A stretch of DNA of 64,000 nt. Origin: Bacteroidales bacterium UBA3743 (GTDB taxonomy: Bacteria; Bacteroidota; Bacteroidia; Bacteroidales; Paludibacteraceae). Both the position numbers and the translations under genes were made by a program. The notes under the pieces were generated by a model that saw only the letters and a list, made by a program, of their open reading frames with translations, did no database searches and was not told the DNA's origin. The DNA is taken from positions 235,331-299,330 of the forward strand of contig DFGT01000031.1 of assembly GCA_002371265.1 (NCBI GenBank), in the 5' to 3' direction. The first letter of the stretch is position 1. Every line of letters begins with the position of its first letter. Below, piece after piece: positions 12,001 through 20,531 of this stretch.

Positions 12001-14990
12001 GTGCTTGCTCCCAATACATATTTGAAAGAACCTTTTATGCTTCCAGCGACACCAGCTTTTAACAATTCTTGTTTTTTACCATTATATACCAACGCTTCCT
12101 TTGCCGTCGGTGCTGTGTAATCTTTCTTATCCGACTTAATAATCGAGAACTTTTTAGTCACATCACCAGCAATCACATAATTCTTGGCATCTGTACCGCT
12201 TAATTCAGTAGCTGTCGCTATGTACCCTGTATTTACTTTTGTCTGGGCACCATCCACTATTACCGATACCACATCTCCTTTCAATACATTTTTCAATTCG
12301 GCAGTCGGTTTCTGCTCCTGGCCATTGTATACCAACACTGTATCCGCCCACTTTAATGGTCGTTCCAACTTCGCTATTTCTACTGAGATAAAGACAGGTT
12401 CTGATGAAGCAAAATTATCATTATCATCAGGAATAAACTTATATCCTACTTTATATGTTTTTGCATCTGTAGCTTTTGGAACTGTTTCTCCGAATTCTCC
12501 GTCCTCTCCAAGTGCATATTCGAAATGTCCTTCAATATTTCCTACCACACCAGCAGTTACCAACTCCTGATCCGAACCATTATATATCAAGTTCTCTTTT
12601 GCTGTCGGCACAATGTAATCATCAACACCAGACGGAATAATAGAATATGTCGTAGTATTCTCACCTGATATCACATAGTTTTCCTTTTTAGTTCCAGTCA
12701 AAGATGCTATAGCTGTAAAGTTTGATCCAACGACTGTCTGATGTCCAGTCACCGATGCTTTTACATCATCGCCTGTGACAACTCCATTCAAAGTTGCCGT
12801 TGGTGCTTGTGATGTTCCATTGTATGTCAATGTTGTCTCACCCCACTCCACTGTGACTTCCTTCTTAGCGATTGTCACTGAAATATATACAGGATCAGAT
12901 GATGAATAGCCCCCATCTTCAGAAACAAACTTATATCCTACTTTGTACGTTTTTGCATCTGTAGCTTTTGGAATAGTCACTCCAAACACTCCATCCTCTC
13001 CAAGTGCATATTCGAAATGTCCTTCAATATTTCCTACTACTCCTGCATTTACCAAAGCTTGATCTAATCCATTATACGTCAAACCGGTCTTTGCTGTCGG
13101 AGCGGTATAATCAATGACACTAGACGGAGATATAGAAAATTTTATCGACGCTGTTTCATCTGAAATAACATAGTTATCTTTATTGTCTCCCGACAATGTC
13201 GCTGTCGCTGTATAACCAGTTCCAACTTCTTTCTTTTCTCCAGAAATCACTAATGTCACATCATCAACAGTTCCCTTCAACGTTGCTGTCGGTGCCTGTG
13301 ATGCTCCATTGTATATCAATGCTGTCTCTCCCCACTCCACTGTGACTTCCTTCCTAGCAACTGTCACAGATGCAGGTGAAAATACAAGCTTCTTATAGTT
13401 TTTAGTATCAGTTGGGACAAACTGGCTTCTTACTTTATATGATCCTGCTTCTATTGCTGTTGGTATTGTCGACGTGAATGCTCCCGTCTCACCAAGAGCA
13501 TACTCAAATGCTCCCTCTATATCTCCTACCTCTCCTGCTGTGACCAAAACATGAGACTTACCATCATAAGTCCAGCCTGCAACTGCAGCTGGTGCTGTTT
13601 TGACACTTGACTCTGCCTGAGAAATAGAAAATGCTGTTGACTCATTTCCCTCAGAAATAATATAATTTCCTTTGTCAACTCCTGTCAATGTTGCTGTTGC
13701 TGTATAATTTCCTACATTTGTCTTCTCTCCACCGACTTCAACACCAACTTCTTCGCCTTCTATCACCTCTCCACTCTTCAATGTGGCTGTTGGCATCTGG
13801 GCTTTACCATTATATGTAAGTTCTGTCTTACTCCAATTCACTGTAAGTGGCTTTGGGAGAATACTGAATCCATACTTTTTATTACCTAGAATCTCATATT
13901 TGCTTGCATCTTTTCCAGACAGAGAGGCTTGTGCGAAATATGACCCTACTTCTTTTTCTTCATGTCCCGTTAAAACTACCTCTACTTCATCTCCAACTGC
14001 CACAGTTGACAAAGACTCACTTATTATCGCTGTTGGACCTTGAAGCTGTCCATTATATGTATAAGGAGTGTTATTTGTCCATTCCAATCTTATTGTACCT
14101 AAATCAATTGTTACAGGAATCGAACCAATCTTAGAATTTTCATGGTTTTCACTGCCAGAAATAAACATATATTTTACTGTATAGTCACCAGGATTTTTTC
14201 CTGTTGGTATTTCTGCTCCTAAATCATCAGTACTAAGACCATACACAAATGTTCCATTTATTTTTTTTATCTCTCCTTCATTAACCAACTTATGGTCAGT
14301 GCCATCATATATTAATTGACTTAGACTTGTCGCAGTTGGAGCTATAAAATCTTTTCCAGCTACAGGCACTGCTTTACTAATATGATAGTAAATTGATGCA
14401 TTACAATATTCACTGTTATCCAACTTATATTTTTCAGCGTCATCACCACTCAACTCAGCAGTAATAGCATACATATCAGCATCTCTAAATTCCTCTACAC
14501 TCGCTTCTACTTTATCTTCTCCTTCTATACCATTCAATGTGACTGTTGGTCTATGATATTGTCCATCATAAACCACATCTGATGTGTCACTCCACACACA
14601 CTGAAGTTGCTTTTGGCCAATCGAAGCTGTTATTTTAGTTGGTCCTGTTGCTTGTTTTTCCTCATCTTGTGGCACAAATTTATACCACACATCATATTCG
14701 CCAGGTATTATGGCTGTTGGTATGGTTGATGAATATGTGCCTTTCTCTTCTTTAGAATATTGAAATTTTCCCGGCTCTACTACTTTGGCACCACTGACCA
14801 ATTGCTGTTCCTGCCCGTTATATACAAGAGGATTTATTGTTGGAACTGTATTTCCATATTCATCTACTTCATCTTCTGCAGCATATGACGGAACAAAACA
14901 TATTGCCGCCACTAAAGCGAATAAGAACTTAACAATCATCTTTCTCTCACTTGCAAATTTTTTGCACATTGAGTTTAGCATATATTTCAT
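6093..14990 (-). CDS. Giant secreted MBG/Ig-like repeat protein with T9SS C-terminal domain
   Basis: 2965 residues, about 320 kDa. The N-terminus has a signal peptide (KFLFALVAAICFVPSYA); the true start could be the first Met or Met18. Residues about 50-1060 hold 13 modules of two alternating types, one built around YNGxxQxLVxAG and VGYKF, the other around VEWGETxLxYNG and YTATATLxG, the pattern of MBG/YDG-type domains. Residues about 1070-2650 hold 22 modules of 70-75 residues with FxYNG, then AGxYxVxVxL and YxWSDxT. Near the end come an Ig-like segment and a domain read as T9SS sorting (LVVYSIDGTPVNR to NIYIVKLEG). Such proteins are surface adhesins or matrix fibres in general; the ligand is unknown. 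The downstream OmpA/TSP3 gene is probably co-transcribed. Confidence 0.85.
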   Translation of the reverse strand: MKYMLNSMCKKFASERKMIVKFLFALVAAICFVPSYAAEDEVDEYGNTVPTINPLVYNGQEQQLVSGAKVVEPGKFQYSKEEKGTYSSTIPTAIIPGEYDVWYKFVPQDEEKQATGPTKITASIGQKQLQCVWSDTSDVVYDGQYHRPTVTLNGIEGEDKVEASVEEFRDADMYAITAELSGDDAEKYKLDNSEYCNASIYYHISKAVPVAGKDFIAPTATSLSQLIYDGTDHKLVNEGEIKKINGTFVYGLSTDDLGAEIPTGKNPGDYTVKYMFISGSENHENSKIGSIPVTIDLGTIRLEWTNNTPYTYNGQLQGPTAIISESLSTVAVGDEVEVVLTGHEEKEVGSYFAQASLSGKDASKYEILGNKKYGFSILPKPLTVNWSKTELTYNGKAQMPTATLKSGEVIEGEEVGVEVGGEKTNVGNYTATATLTGVDKGNYIISEGNESTAFSISQAESSVKTAPAAVAGWTYDGKSHVLVTAGEVGDIEGAFEYALGETGAFTSTIPTAIEAGSYKVRSQFVPTDTKNYKKLVFSPASVTVARKEVTVEWGETALIYNGASQAPTATLKGTVDDVTLVISGEKKEVGTGYTATATLSGDNKDNYVISDETASIKFSISPSSVIDYTAPTAKTGLTYNGLDQALVNAGVVGNIEGHFEYALGEDGVFGVTIPKATDAKTYKVGYKFVSEDGGYSSSDPVYISVTIAKKEVTVEWGETTLTYNGTSQAPTATLNGVVTGDDVKASVTGHQTVVGSNFTAIASLTGTKKENYVISGENTTTYSIIPSGVDDYIVPTAKENLIYNGSDQELVTAGVVGNIEGHFEYALGEDGEFGETVPKATDAKTYKVGYKFIPDDNDNFASSEPVFISVEIAKLERPLKWADTVLVYNGQEQKPTAELKNVLKGDVVSVIVDGAQTKVNTGYIATATELSGTDAKNYVIAGDVTKKFSIIKSDKKDYTAPTAKEALVYNGKKQELLKAGVAGSIKGSFKYVLGASTEVDTVPSVKEADEYSVGYRFEPVDDGYMSSELVYITAKIAKKDAGIKWGETELVYNGQEQKPSATLSGVIEGDEVSVSVKGAQTDVKEGYTATATLTGKDAKNYVISEANASTEFSIVSKKIEKPVFTQTEFTYSGSIITFVENNTSLSVKGESAAKEPDIYPVKIAPSYGNIWADGTDDTISVTFKINKISVEKPEADTRSFVFNGTVQTYNLTENIAYKISGNKQKLAGNYVVTVSLVDKNHYEWSDNKNTEDKTYPFTISKGIVKLPNVDSVMTYVYDGNEKNFNITVAEGSVLADSNATGVDAGVYVRTVSLDMDENGGYEWDDNTTEPKTYKFVIKQQPVIIPEVSERYFIYNGKPFTFVVPEDTATVPRYTIFKETDSEVGPGTYTDTVRLNDTKNYMWSDNTVEERLIVFTIGDGKIEKPQVNQSYTYTGEEIIFISSSSAYTVENGSGVDAGTYEVKITPNENYTWQDGSKTPMIFTVRIVEKSIEKPVIGSSFTYNGEERFRMPESEYYEISGDSSGIEPGKYKSVLSLKQNYMWSDSTKADLVFNIEIKKISVFIPEADSTTFIYNGTEQTYKIVADPVCKVTGNKQTNAGGYTVRVSLDSLHYAWSDNSEADKTYKFVISRAKVNDPVATKYNFTYDGTEKFFDVVKNENYVVDPKNASAINVGTYERTVSLVDSLNHVWNDGTTAKKTLTFEISPISVVVPTVVTEYKYTGSPIVFVEESEAYKVENGTKTNAGIYDVKITLNPGFVWKDGSKDVKSFVVEISPMYISKPDVVEATYVYDGKKHSFGFIPNDGYSFVGDTVGTEPGVYEVVVKLNENYVWHDDTNEDVKYVFIISKSEISIPVANTMKFVYNGKEQIYSVAIPEDSLFTVSNNVQTNAGKYVVKVTLKDSVHYMWMDSTTADKTLDFVISKAKVALPTSPLTNFIYDGKEKKFEINPSDLYVVADTNAAATQTGKYIRTATLVDTANYTWADETVEYKSIVFVIGDGTIEIPEVKLEYTYTGDTIIFVPEDGAYTVVNRAKKDVGTYKVVLTPNKGYRLSNGKADTTFVVVIKPIMVEKPVLQLEYTYNKKIIDFKVPVNDAYEISGQTTGMELGKYKVTLDLLPNYMWSDSTIERVGYVFSINKRLIPIPFGDTTKFVYNGKRQTYNIAKSPDYNVLGNVQAYAGSYEVSVLLTDFTYSTWSDSTTEVKTYIFDIARAKVDLPEAVQSSFSYDGTTKYFAVTENSRYEVLPKNASASEVGVYERTVTLKDTLNYTWSDGSVTDKTVSFMIGNGTIDVPVIPTEYVYSGAQISFVPESKAYVVNNGVQINAGTYDVVVTLKAGYVWSDKTVEPKTYTVVVKPLVIEKPKFPSTNVYTYNDSIHGVVIPDVEGYIVDGITQTKEPGVYNVTVNLQQNYIWSDSTSSSLSYVYKINRIVVDVPAKSDSVFKFTGSEVTYPIADTVEYYVVSGHHRTSAGLHYVSISLSDSLHYIWSDSTIGTKYYEFLIGKSLIDLPVAVEDSFVYDGNVKLFDVVPNENYIVERNGGGAIEIGEYYRKVSLVDTVNFLWADGTVEDKYVTFRILKNMIPSISVPNDLVYTGDSLTLIPLSRAYTVTNNRALNAGTYEVIIIPNSGYFWAADSSTTAKSYTVNVSPKLVRIPENNQRTYFYNGKPQIYDIYIPTDSLFTVSGNVQTEVGIYTVVVALKDTKNYSWTDSTSAPRLYSFMIENSIFDVDPIVQVSDVNLETTPGHLATFNVKVIGNVFKYWITCDSCPELNTDTMPIENNTLSSLNVYVPEDVKPGIYDITVNFMSGTLVKSQIVKMKVNYPASNIYIVWDDVLTVDNTSGLFKTYQWYKDGVLIPGATKQYYQESKGLDGYYTCLVNGEFYVGPAFFHVDKPLWIKAFGGNGKLDVEVVGDIPAGTNLVVYSIDGTPVNRVEAERSMSFELKPNIYIVKLEGADKTKPLSNQSVKVLVK

Positions 14991-15127
14991 AATTCTAATA
15001 TTTCAAGTTTTCCTTGTGTCTTAAAATACGTACATCTTCATTCCTATACATTGTATATTAACATGTTATCTTGAATATTATTCATTTCAGATAATTAAAC
15101 ATGCTATTTATACAACGTAAATTGATA

Positions 15128-15135
15128 CAAAGTTA
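15128..15135 (-). promoter_or_regulatory. Possible -7 box for the giant repeat protein
   Basis: TAACTTTG on the minus strand matches the Bacteroidetes -7 consensus TAnnTTTG. No TTTG lies at the right distance upstream. It implies a 5' untranslated leader of about 130 bases. Confidence 0.4.
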
Positions 15136-15288
15136 CAAACTTTCATCATTTGATTTTAGATTTTTTGTGTTTTTTGACATAAAAATGTTAATAAATCTTT
15201 AAAATAAGGTATGATTATTTATACTATCGAATAATTATACAGATTTTTTGTGTTTTTATAACTTCCATTCATATCTTTTTTACAAACA

Positions 15289-15316
15289 AAAAAGGAGACA
15301 TAATGCCTCCTTCTTT
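15289..15316 (-). terminator. Terminator of the threonine operon
   Basis: Minus strand: GGAGGCATTATGTCTCC hairpin with flanking A and T runs (TTTTTTG after the stem). It lies about 130 bases beyond the thrC stop, after the remnant described at 15323-15415. Confidence 0.6.
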
Positions 15317-15322
15317 GTTTCT

Positions 15323-15415
15323 CTAATGACTTGGTTTGAACCCAAATCTAAATCCAATTTTTTTGATAACCCAAACCTCACTTTGATCAACACCATCGTT
15401 TGCTAATAGACGTAC
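15323..15415 (-). pseudogene. C-terminal coding remnant, unidentified
   Basis: The minus strand reads as an uninterrupted 30-codon tail ending in KKIGFRFGFKPSH and a stop, without a start codon; its upstream end runs into a palindromic repeat. The aromatic, alternating end resembles the last strand of an outer-membrane barrel. It is probably the relic of a gene cut by the repeat; chance coding is possible. Confidence 0.25.
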
Positions 15416-15443
15416 GACAGTGCGTCTCTACATGTGGGTCGTT

Positions 15444-16745
15444 TTATTTTGACAATAGGTATTTCTTGAAATCGTCGAAATTCTTGGTCATCGGTACACT
15501 CTGCTTCTTTCCCTTCATAAACTCCTGAAGCTTTGCCGGAATCTTGACCTCATCTTTGATTATCTTCTCTACCGTATCCTTAAACTTGGCTGGATGGGCA
15601 GTCTCAAGGAACACTCCTACTTCGTTTGGCTTAAGCATCTCTGTCAATGCTCTGTAGCCTACTGCTCCGTGAGGATCAAGCAAATAGCCTGTCTTCTTGT
15701 AGCAGTCTGCCAATGTCTCTGCAATTTGCTCGTCTGTGTATGTGCAGCCGCTGATCTCTTTGCTGATCTCCGCATGACTCTCTCCGTATAGATCGTAGAT
15801 ACGCGCGAAATTGCTTGGATCACCGACATCCATCGCGTTGGCAATTGTCTGGACAGATGGCTTTGGCTCATACTTGCCTGTCTGTAAGTATTTGAAGAAT
15901 ATGTCGTTGCGGTTGTTGGCTGCGATGAAGCGTGAGACTGGCAGACCCATTCTCTTGCCAAACAATCCTGCTGTGATGTTTCCGAAGTTTCCAGACGGTA
16001 CACAAATGACGATATTGTCTTTTTTGCCCATCTTGTGTAGCTGAGCCACCGCATAGAAGTAGTAGAATGCCTGTGGCAAGAATCGTGCCACATTGATTGA
16101 ATTTGCACTCGTAAGCTTCATGTGCGCGTTAAGATCAGCATCCATGAATGCGGATTTGACCAATGCCTGACAATCATCAAACACACCGTCTACTTCAAGA
16201 GCTGTGATATTTTTGCCAAGAGTAGTGAACTGGCACTCCTGAATTGGGCTTACTTTTCCCTTTGGATAAAGCACGAAGACGCGAATGCCTTCCACTCCTA
16301 GGAATCCGTTTGCTACGGCAGAACCTGTATCTCCAGAAGTCGCAACCAACACATTGACCTCTTTCTGTCCCTCTTTGGCGATGAAATAGCCAAGCAGACG
16401 TGACATGAATCTTGCACCTACGTCTTTGAATGCAAGCGTTGGTCCGTGGTATAGTTCCAGACTATAGATGTTGTCGTTGACGTGAGTGAGTGGAATGTCG
16501 AATGAAAGTGTGTCGTACACAATTTTCTTCAACGACTCAGCGTCTACATCCTCACCGAAGAATGCGTCAGCAACAACGTATGCGATCTCCTGCAGGCTCA
16601 TGTCTTTCATGTTCTCAAAGAATGAGTCGGGAAGATGCTTGATTACCTCTGGCATAAACAAACCTTTGTCTGCCGCAAGTCCTTTTACAACGGCTTGCTG
16701 CAATGTGGCTTTGTCTGCCTTCTTATTTGTGCTATAATACTTCAT
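15444..16745 (-). CDS. thrC: Threonine synthase
   Basis: 433 residues, the usual length of the long bacterial type. PLP-dependent conversion of O-phosphohomoserine to threonine, the last step of the pathway. The Schiff-base lysine is Lys107 in HGPTLAFKDVGARF; the phosphate-binding and substrate loops ATSGDTGSA and SANSINVARFLPQ are present. It is the third gene of thrA-apgM-thrC; a 158-base gap with a dispersed repeat (16820-16883) separates it from apgM, so it may be partly uncoupled from the first two genes. Confidence 0.97.
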   Translation of the reverse strand: MKYYSTNKKADKATLQQAVVKGLAADKGLFMPEVIKHLPDSFFENMKDMSLQEIAYVVADAFFGEDVDAESLKKIVYDTLSFDIPLTHVNDNIYSLELYHGPTLAFKDVGARFMSRLLGYFIAKEGQKEVNVLVATSGDTGSAVANGFLGVEGIRVFVLYPKGKVSPIQECQFTTLGKNITALEVDGVFDDCQALVKSAFMDADLNAHMKLTSANSINVARFLPQAFYYFYAVAQLHKMGKKDNIVICVPSGNFGNITAGLFGKRMGLPVSRFIAANNRNDIFFKYLQTGKYEPKPSVQTIANAMDVGDPSNFARIYDLYGESHAEISKEISGCTYTDEQIAETLADCYKKTGYLLDPHGAVGYRALTEMLKPNEVGVFLETAHPAKFKDTVEKIIKDEVKIPAKLQEFMKGKKQSVPMTKNFDDFKKYLLSK

Positions 16746-16819
16746 CTTTATTTATTGTAATTAAGAATTAAGAGATAAAAGTTAAGAATTATGCTCTTAT
16801 TCAAATATTCTCATTTATT

Positions 16820-16883
16820 ACGCTCGCCCTTACGAGCTCGCGTTGGCGGATGAGGTTAGGGAGTTCCTCCCTTAACAATCCTT
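16820..16883 (+). repeat. Dispersed palindromic repeat, family A (diverged copy)
   Basis: Two hairpin-forming parts: CGCTCGCCCTTACGAGCTCGCG and a GGTTAGGGAGTTCCTCCCTTAACAATCC-like part (first part 22 bases split by its loop). Other copies are at 35721-35765, 35808-35871, 40062-40136 and 46816-46875. This one lies inside the thr operon. Confidence 0.7.
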
Positions 16884-16903
16884 AAATCATTTGCCAACAG
16901 AAT

Positions 16904-18112
16904 TTAGTCGTCAAGCAAGGCTTTGATAAACTCGTCGCCGACCAATGTGCCATACGCACCGTCTGCACAAGAGAATTCATCATATTTCATCACCTTATCT
17001 CCCTCAACTCCTGGTTTATAGATCAGGAATGGGATAGGCTCCGAAACGTGTGTCTTGATGCGGCATGGAGTAGGATGGTCTGGAAGGATGGCTATTGCCA
17101 CTGGCTCATTCCAATTCTTCACCTCCTCATAGATCGGTTTGACGATTCTGTTCTCAAGATACTCCACCGTCTTCAATTTCAATTCCACATTGCCTTCATG
17201 ACCTGCTTCGTCGCTTGCCTCGATGTGAAGATATACGAAGTCTGACTTCTTCAATGCGTCTATCGCAGCCTGAGCTTTGCCCTCGTAGTTGGTGTTGTAT
17301 AATCCTGTCGCTCCCTCCACTTCAATGATGTCAAGGCCAGCGTATTTACCGATTCCACGAATCAAATCAACTGCTGAAATGACCGCTCCACTCTTCACTC
17401 CATACTCCTCTTTCAACGTCTTCATCTGTGGCTTATATCCGGCAGACCATGGCCAAATGCTGTTGGCTGGATCTTTTCCTGCGGCGATTCGTGCCTTGTT
17501 GACGGGATGATCTGCAAGGATCTCCTGCGACTTGATGATAAGCTCATTTAGCAAATCTGCCGTCTTCTGAGCTTCTGGCACTTCAGCCTTTACAAGGACA
17601 TCTTTGAATGGTGTGCCTGGCACATCGTGAGGAGGAGTGCATTTCACTCTCTTGTCACCACCTTTGATTTTCAAAAGGTGACGGTATGATATTCCTGGGA
17701 AGAAACGGACAATCTCGTCTCCTAGTTTCTCATTCAGATAGTCGATAAGCTGGTATGCCTCTTCATCAGAGATATGGCCGGCAGAGTGGTTTTTGATTAT
17801 GCCGTTCTCAATGCAGATGATATTGCATCGCATGGCCATCTCACCTGGCTCAATGTCTACGCCCATGCTGGCAGCTTCCAGTGAGCCACGTCCTTCAAAC
17901 ACTTTGCGAACGTCGTAGCCCAACACCTCAAGGTTGGCAATCTCACTTCCTGGGTGGAATCCCTCTGGCACCGTCTCCAAAAGGCCACAACGTCCTTTTT
18001 GCGCGAGCAAGTCGATTGTCGGGATGTTTGCTGCCTCAAGTATTGTTTTGTTTCCCAACGACGGAATACGCTCATCCGCCATTCCGTCGCCAAGGATAAT
18101 CAAATGTTTCAT
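16904..18112 (-). CDS. apgM: ApgM-type phosphoglycerate mutase family protein, proposed homoserine kinase of the thr operon
   Basis: 402 residues of the alkaline-phosphatase superfamily, archaeal-type cofactor-independent phosphoglycerate mutase branch: LGDGMAD near the N-terminus (metal-binding Asp), SLEAASMG, and LHIEASDEAGHEG and LPDHPTP with metal ligands. In Bacteroidetes this gene sits between thrA and thrC in genomes lacking thrB, and a family model names it a proposed homoserine kinase; the context here agrees, as no thrB is present in the cluster. The start at 18112 (MKHLIILGDGM) is chosen over the longer ORF because the upstream 18 codons overlap thrA and lack family similarity. It begins 13 bases after the thrA stop. 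Confidence 0.88.
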   Translation of the reverse strand: MKHLIILGDGMADERIPSLGNKTILEAANIPTIDLLAQKGRCGLLETVPEGFHPGSEIANLEVLGYDVRKVFEGRGSLEAASMGVDIEPGEMAMRCNIICIENGIIKNHSAGHISDEEAYQLIDYLNEKLGDEIVRFFPGISYRHLLKIKGGDKRVKCTPPHDVPGTPFKDVLVKAEVPEAQKTADLLNELIIKSQEILADHPVNKARIAAGKDPANSIWPWSAGYKPQMKTLKEEYGVKSGAVISAVDLIRGIGKYAGLDIIEVEGATGLYNTNYEGKAQAAIDALKKSDFVYLHIEASDEAGHEGNVELKLKTVEYLENRIVKPIYEEVKNWNEPVAIAILPDHPTPCRIKTHVSEPIPFLIYKPGVEGDKVMKYDEFSCADGAYGTLVGDEFIKALLDD

Positions 18113-18125
18113 AATCTTAGACTCT

Positions 18126-20531
18126 TTATCGAATGTTGGCGATGCTGATGATGTCGGCGAATACACCGGCAGCAGTCACAGCGGCACCAGCACCATAACC
18201 ACGGATCATCATTGGATCCTTGTATCTTGCAGTGTTGATGATAATCAAGTTGTTGCTTCCTTCAAGATCGTAGAATGGGTGACGTGAGTCGACTGCCTGA
18301 AGTCCAACTTTTGTCTTTCCTTCATCAAGAGTGGCAACGAATCTCCAACGTTTGCCCTCAGCTGCGATAACCTTTCTCTTCTCCTCAAACTCAGCGTCGA
18401 ATTTCTCAACCTTTGCCCAGAAATCATCAAGAGTGCCTTCGAAGAAATCATCTGGAATAAACAAGTTCTTCTCCACATCTTCCTGACTTACCTTCAATCC
18501 GCTCTCACGCGCAAGGATAACCAACTTTCTGATCACATCCTTTCCGCTTAGGTCGATACGAGGATCTGGCTCTGCAAATCTTGCCTCCATAGCCATCTTG
18601 ATTGCCTTGCTCAAAGGTATCTCCTCGCTGATTGTGTTGAAGATGAAGTTCAACGTTCCTGAAAGGACTGCCTCTAGCTTCACGATTCTATCACCAGAGT
18701 AGATCAAGTCACCGATTGTGTTGATGATAGGAAGACCTGCACCTACGTTAGTCTCGAACAAATATTTGATGCCTCTCTTACGGGCTGTATTCTTCAGATT
18801 GATATAGTTGTCGTAGTCGCCAGACGCTGCGATCTTGTTGGCGCAGACAACTGAGATGTTGTGCTGAAGCAGATCTAAATACATTGCTGCGATCGCTGGA
18901 GCTGCAGTACAGTCTACGAATACGCAGTTGAATGCGTTAAGCTCGAACAATGCCTTCTTCAACGACTCTGGAGTCGACTCCTTACCCTCTGTCTTCAAAA
19001 GCTCGTTGTACTTAGTCAAGTCGACGCCGTTGCGATCCAAGATAAACTTAGATACGTCTGCAACACCCATCACATTAAGCTTCACGCCGTTCTGGTTCAT
19101 GATAAGCTCTTTCTGAGAGTGAAGCTGCTCAAGCAAGCTGCCTCCCACAGTACCAGTACCTACGACGAAGATGTTGAGCTCCTGGTATTCAGTCAAGAAG
19201 AATGACTCGTGGATAGCGTTCAAGGCCTTTTTGATATTCTTCTTCTCAAGCACCACAGTGATGCTAGTCTCTGAAGAACCCTGATTCATCGCAACGATGT
19301 TGATGTTGTTGCGACCAAGAGCGTTAAACAGTTTGCCAGCCGTACCTGTAGCGTTCTTCATGTTCTCACCTACGATGACAACTGAAGCAAGGTCGCGCAT
19401 TGTCTGAACCTTGCACGCGTTCATAGAAGTCAGGCTTTGGCTTAGATTGTTGAAATAACCTTCGTATTCCACTGGAATGCAGACAGAGAAAGAACCGCCT
19501 GCCGCTGAAAGAGAGAATACAGTGTAAGGCACGTGGTCACTCTCAAGCACCATAGCCGATTCCGACACCATACGTGGAAGATAGTCAGATGGGATACCAG
19601 AGAAAGTGTACATCACACAGTCGTCCTGGCTTGCAATACCTTTGATTACTTTGTCTTCCGGATTAGAGACAGCGGAAATCATTGTCGTATTTCCATTGCA
19701 GATATTCTTCATTGAAAGAGGAATCTTAGCCTCTGCAAGTGGAGTAAGAGCGTCGGAGAACAAAGTGCCGACACCATTTATAGAAAGCTCTCTTGCCTCC
19801 TCATAGCTCATATGCTCGATAAGGTATGCCGACGTGATTTTCTTCGGGTCAGCGCTCATAAACTCATCGTTTGGTTTCCACACCTGCATCTCCTGAGCTC
19901 CCAACACCTTAGCGATGTAAGCGGCGGTAAGGTCGGAAGATCCACGACCAAGAGTAGCGATCTCGTCGTCGTTTGTACCTGCGATGAAACCCTGACAAAC
20001 AACCGCACCCTTGATTTTTGAGAATGCAGCCTTAATCTTCTCTGTAGTAGTCTCCTCATCGATAGAGTATCCGCAATCCGCGTCGCCCTCAGCGATGATG
20101 AAACGAGTGGAATCAAGGACTCTTGCTCCGATCATCTCGCCGACGATTACAGAGACAAGACGTTCACCGTAAGAAAGGAATGTTGCAAGGATATTGTCTG
20201 TCCAGTCACGGAAAATGGTTAGAGCCTGCAACATACTGTCCATCTCAGCGTAAAGACGGTTGAGTTCACTAAGAGCTGCCGACTGACTGTCTGCGGGCAC
20301 AACCTGACGTGCCAATTCGGTGTGACGGGTCTTCAAATCTTCATATCTGCTGATTATAGACTTAGAGTCGCCTGTCGACGCCTCTTCAACGATCTCCTCA
20401 AGGAGGTCAGTAACTCCGTCCATAGCTGAAACCACAACGATTGGGTTCTTTTCCGCTTCAACTATGCTTTTCACCTTCTTCAAATGTTCAGCGGAACCTA
20501 CGATTGCACCGCCAAATTTTAGCACTTTCAT
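18126..20531 (-). CDS. thrA: Bifunctional aspartokinase / homoserine dehydrogenase
   Basis: 801 residues. Aspartokinase occupies the first half (KFGGAIVGS at the start; GRGSSDLTAAYIA; tandem ACT-type regulatory segments around VSAVSNPEDKVIKGIA and NINIVAMNQGSSETSI). Homoserine dehydrogenase occupies the second half from about residue 460 (VGTGTVGGSLLEQ dinucleotide fold, FVDCTAA, CANK, LSGTLNFIFN). It catalyses the first and third steps from aspartate to homoserine. The start at 20531 is chosen because a -7 promoter box lies at 20571-20578, which makes the longer ORF start at 20573 untranscribable. The ACT domains imply feedback control, probably by threonine. Confidence 0.97.
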   Translation of the reverse strand: MKVLKFGGAIVGSAEHLKKVKSIVEAEKNPIVVVSAMDGVTDLLEEIVEEASTGDSKSIISRYEDLKTRHTELARQVVPADSQSAALSELNRLYAEMDSMLQALTIFRDWTDNILATFLSYGERLVSVIVGEMIGARVLDSTRFIIAEGDADCGYSIDEETTTEKIKAAFSKIKGAVVCQGFIAGTNDDEIATLGRGSSDLTAAYIAKVLGAQEMQVWKPNDEFMSADPKKITSAYLIEHMSYEEARELSINGVGTLFSDALTPLAEAKIPLSMKNICNGNTTMISAVSNPEDKVIKGIASQDDCVMYTFSGIPSDYLPRMVSESAMVLESDHVPYTVFSLSAAGGSFSVCIPVEYEGYFNNLSQSLTSMNACKVQTMRDLASVVIVGENMKNATGTAGKLFNALGRNNINIVAMNQGSSETSITVVLEKKNIKKALNAIHESFFLTEYQELNIFVVGTGTVGGSLLEQLHSQKELIMNQNGVKLNVMGVADVSKFILDRNGVDLTKYNELLKTEGKESTPESLKKALFELNAFNCVFVDCTAAPAIAAMYLDLLQHNISVVCANKIAASGDYDNYINLKNTARKRGIKYLFETNVGAGLPIINTIGDLIYSGDRIVKLEAVLSGTLNFIFNTISEEIPLSKAIKMAMEARFAEPDPRIDLSGKDVIRKLVILARESGLKVSQEDVEKNLFIPDDFFEGTLDDFWAKVEKFDAEFEEKRKVIAAEGKRWRFVATLDEGKTKVGLQAVDSRHPFYDLEGSNNLIIINTARYKDPMMIRGYGAGAAVTAAGVFADIISIANIR

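Larger units (their letters stand above)
14991..15443. other. Intergenic region upstream of the giant gene and downstream of thrC
   Basis: Holds, from left to right: an AT-rich 5' leader of the giant gene with a possible minus-strand -7 box TAACTTTG at 15128-15135; an AT-rich stretch with nothing recognisable; a terminator (15289-15316); a decayed coding remnant (15323-15415); and a copy of the palindromic repeat family C at about 15408-15434. Confidence 0.6.
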
